In this document: piece by piece, positions 32,153-33,013 of the stretch
How positions within the stretch are numbered: the stretch's first letter is position 1
How the letters are laid out: each line of letters opens with the position of its first letter
Source: an uncultured Mycoplasmatota bacterium
GTDB lineage: Bacteria; Bacillota_I; Bacilli_A; RF39; UBA660
Length of the DNA stretch: 33,013 bases
Direction of reading: 5' to 3'
Assembly (NCBI GenBank): GCA_948465965.1
Contig: CAOJYR010000016.1
Span: 1 to 33,013, forward strand
The notes under the pieces: model-generated
Told to the model about the DNA's origin: nothing
What the model saw: the letters and a program-made list of their open reading frames with translations, nothing else
Databases searched by the model: none
Program-made: the position numbers and the translations under genes

Positions 32153-33013
32153 CTTTTTCTAGTCTTTTTATAGATAATTCTTGTATATAATATCCATCTA
32201 TCACATCTTGTCTTCCACTTAACCATTCATTCTTTGTTATTAGATTCTTCGCAAAGTATAACCCATTCCCATGTCCTTCTCCTTTTGAGGATACTCCCTT
32301 TTCATTTCTTTTATCAAAGTTCTTTGCTTTCTTGAATGTATTTGATATTACTATGTTTACTTTGTCTTTTAATTCATATACTTCTACTAATACATTCTTC
32401 TTTCTTGTCTCTTTCGCTGCTTCTATCGCATTATCAAAATAAATTCCTATTAATTTACGCAATACTCTCATGTCTTTTTCTGGAAATTGATTTAGTATTG
32501 ATTTTCTTTCTATACTTACATCTACTGTTAAGTTTATTTTATTCTTTTGGGCTATTGCTGATTTATAATACATCAAACCTTTCATTCCACCTTTTGGTAA
32601 GGCCTTTAATTGATGTACTACTTCTCCTTCTATATTGATATTATCTTCTAGTATTTCATCTATCTTATCTTTTACCTTTTTCTCTTTGGTTAAACATCTA
32701 AGTACCGCTAATTGATTTTTATACTCATGTCTATTTAACTGTTCTTTCTCTATCCATTCTTCAAAGTTTTGGACATAGACAAATAGGTTATCGTATTCAT
32801 CACTTAATTGATTGTAATTATTTCTGTTATTTATAAAGATGACAGTTAGGACTGATATTATAATCATAACTATTAGATCACTAGCATACTTATAATTAAA
32901 ATCAAAATTTTTGTATAAATCATATGCCATGAACCATACTATTATAATTACCAAGATAAAAAATATTATATTAGATATTTTTCTTTTTCTTTTAATATTG
33001 GTGTAAAATTGGT
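32145..33013 (-). CDS. AgrC-like GHKL sensor histidine kinase, partial
   Basis: The visible part has a hydrophobic stretch with at least two TM helices (about residues 20-50 of the visible chain), then NRHEYKNQLAVLRCL, the H-box pattern of AgrC/quorum-type kinases (phospho-His in RHEYKN), and a GHKL ATPase with the N-box FDNAIEAAKE and the G-box-like GEGHGNGLYFAKNL. The stop is at 32145. The frame stays open to the window edge at 33013, so the N-terminal sensor part is missing; the TTG at 32954 is not the start. A response regulator and AgrB/AgrD-like genes may lie beyond the edge. The call is by motif; the signal is unknown. Confidence 0.88.
   Translation of the reverse strand, partial: QFYTNIKRKRKISNIIFFILVIIIVWFMAYDLYKNFDFNYKYASDLIVMIIISVLTVIFINNRNNYNQLSDEYDNLFVYVQNFEEWIEKEQLNRHEYKNQLAVLRCLTKEKKVKDKIDEILEDNINIEGEVVHQLKALPKGGMKGLMYYKSAIAQKNKINLTVDVSIERKSILNQFPEKDMRVLRKLIGIYFDNAIEAAKETRKKNVLVEVYELKDKVNIVISNTFKKAKNFDKRNEKGVSSKGEGHGNGLYFAKNLITKNEWLSGRQDVIDGYYIQELSIKRLEKAK

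Noticed and set aside
32060-32160. Short open frame beginning ATG TGG at 32060
   Set aside because: It reads through the terminator hairpin and T run, and has no well-placed ribosome binding site. The GAGGAAGG at 32041 is too far and is part of a hairpin.
1-33013. Mollicute genetic code (UGA as Trp)
   Set aside because: An intact prfB with a UGA frameshift site is present, TGG is used for Trp, and TGA stops are used.
1-33013. CRISPR arrays, tRNA/rRNA genes, insertion sequences, prophage
   Set aside because: I saw no repeat-spacer pattern, no cloverleaf-like sequence, no transposase with terminal repeats and no phage structural genes. The YvlD-like holin call is for a core-linked membrane protein.

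Overview
This window reads as a low-GC Bacillota chromosome. It is strongly AT-rich, has AGGAGG/GGAGTGAT-type ribosome binding sites, and keeps gene blocks typical of Bacilli: uvrB/uvrA, lgt, yvcK-whiA, ftsE-ftsX and prfB. UGA is a stop codon here: a full RF2 gene (prfB) is present and genes such as the one at 27138 end in TGA, so a Mycoplasma-type code 4 is excluded. The exact lineage cannot be fixed from the sequence; a gut-type Bacilli or Erysipelotrichia-like organism is an inference. Almost all genes lie on the minus strand; only an acetyltransferase (15898-16359) and a kinase-like gene (20277-21017) are on the plus strand.

Region 1 (11-10527) is mostly core. Read on the minus strand, uvrA, a YvlD-like membrane protein, lgt, yvcK and whiA form one tight unit from an extended -10 promoter at 6048-6056 to a strong terminator at 11-36. 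Upstream lie a small orphan gene with its own terminator, a GyrI-like domain protein overlapping a class I glutamine amidotransferase, a radical SAM/SPASM protein and uvrB.

Region 2 (10591-21017) is accessory. It holds a DinD-like gene, an orphan protein with a cysteine cluster, a methyltransferase-fold protein, a metallophosphoesterase remnant not marked by any long open frame (13762-13896), an orphan gene broken by a one-base frameshift near 14350, another orphan, a GNAT acetyltransferase, an AraC-type regulator followed by an ABC exporter, and two divergent genes that both look like kinases of different families (HipA-like at 19010-20119, protein-kinase-like at 20277-21017). Gene loss and strand changes concentrate here.

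Region 3 (21056-24817) carries ftsE-ftsX and a coiled-coil M23 peptidase in an overlapping operon, the standard divisome or cell-wall hydrolase switch, and an Rpn-family PD-(D/E)XK nuclease gene with its own promoter and terminator.

Region 4 (25020-28967) is a four-gene set: an SPFH protein with a zinc ribbon, a TPM-domain protein, a double zinc-ribbon membrane protein and a second zinc-ribbon membrane protein with a possible TIM44-like domain. The first three match the Bacillus subtilis ydjI-ydjH-ydjG set in content and order, but no pspA is present.

Region 5 (29035-33013) has prfB with a classical +1 programmed frameshift, coupled to two tandem YitT paralogs. A non-coding gap follows, with a plus-strand hairpin/terminator element, and then an AgrC-like GHKL histidine kinase cut by the window edge. 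A recurring feature throughout is the TGnTATAAT extended -10 promoter, often without a good -35. I saw no tRNA, rRNA, CRISPR array, insertion sequence or prophage.
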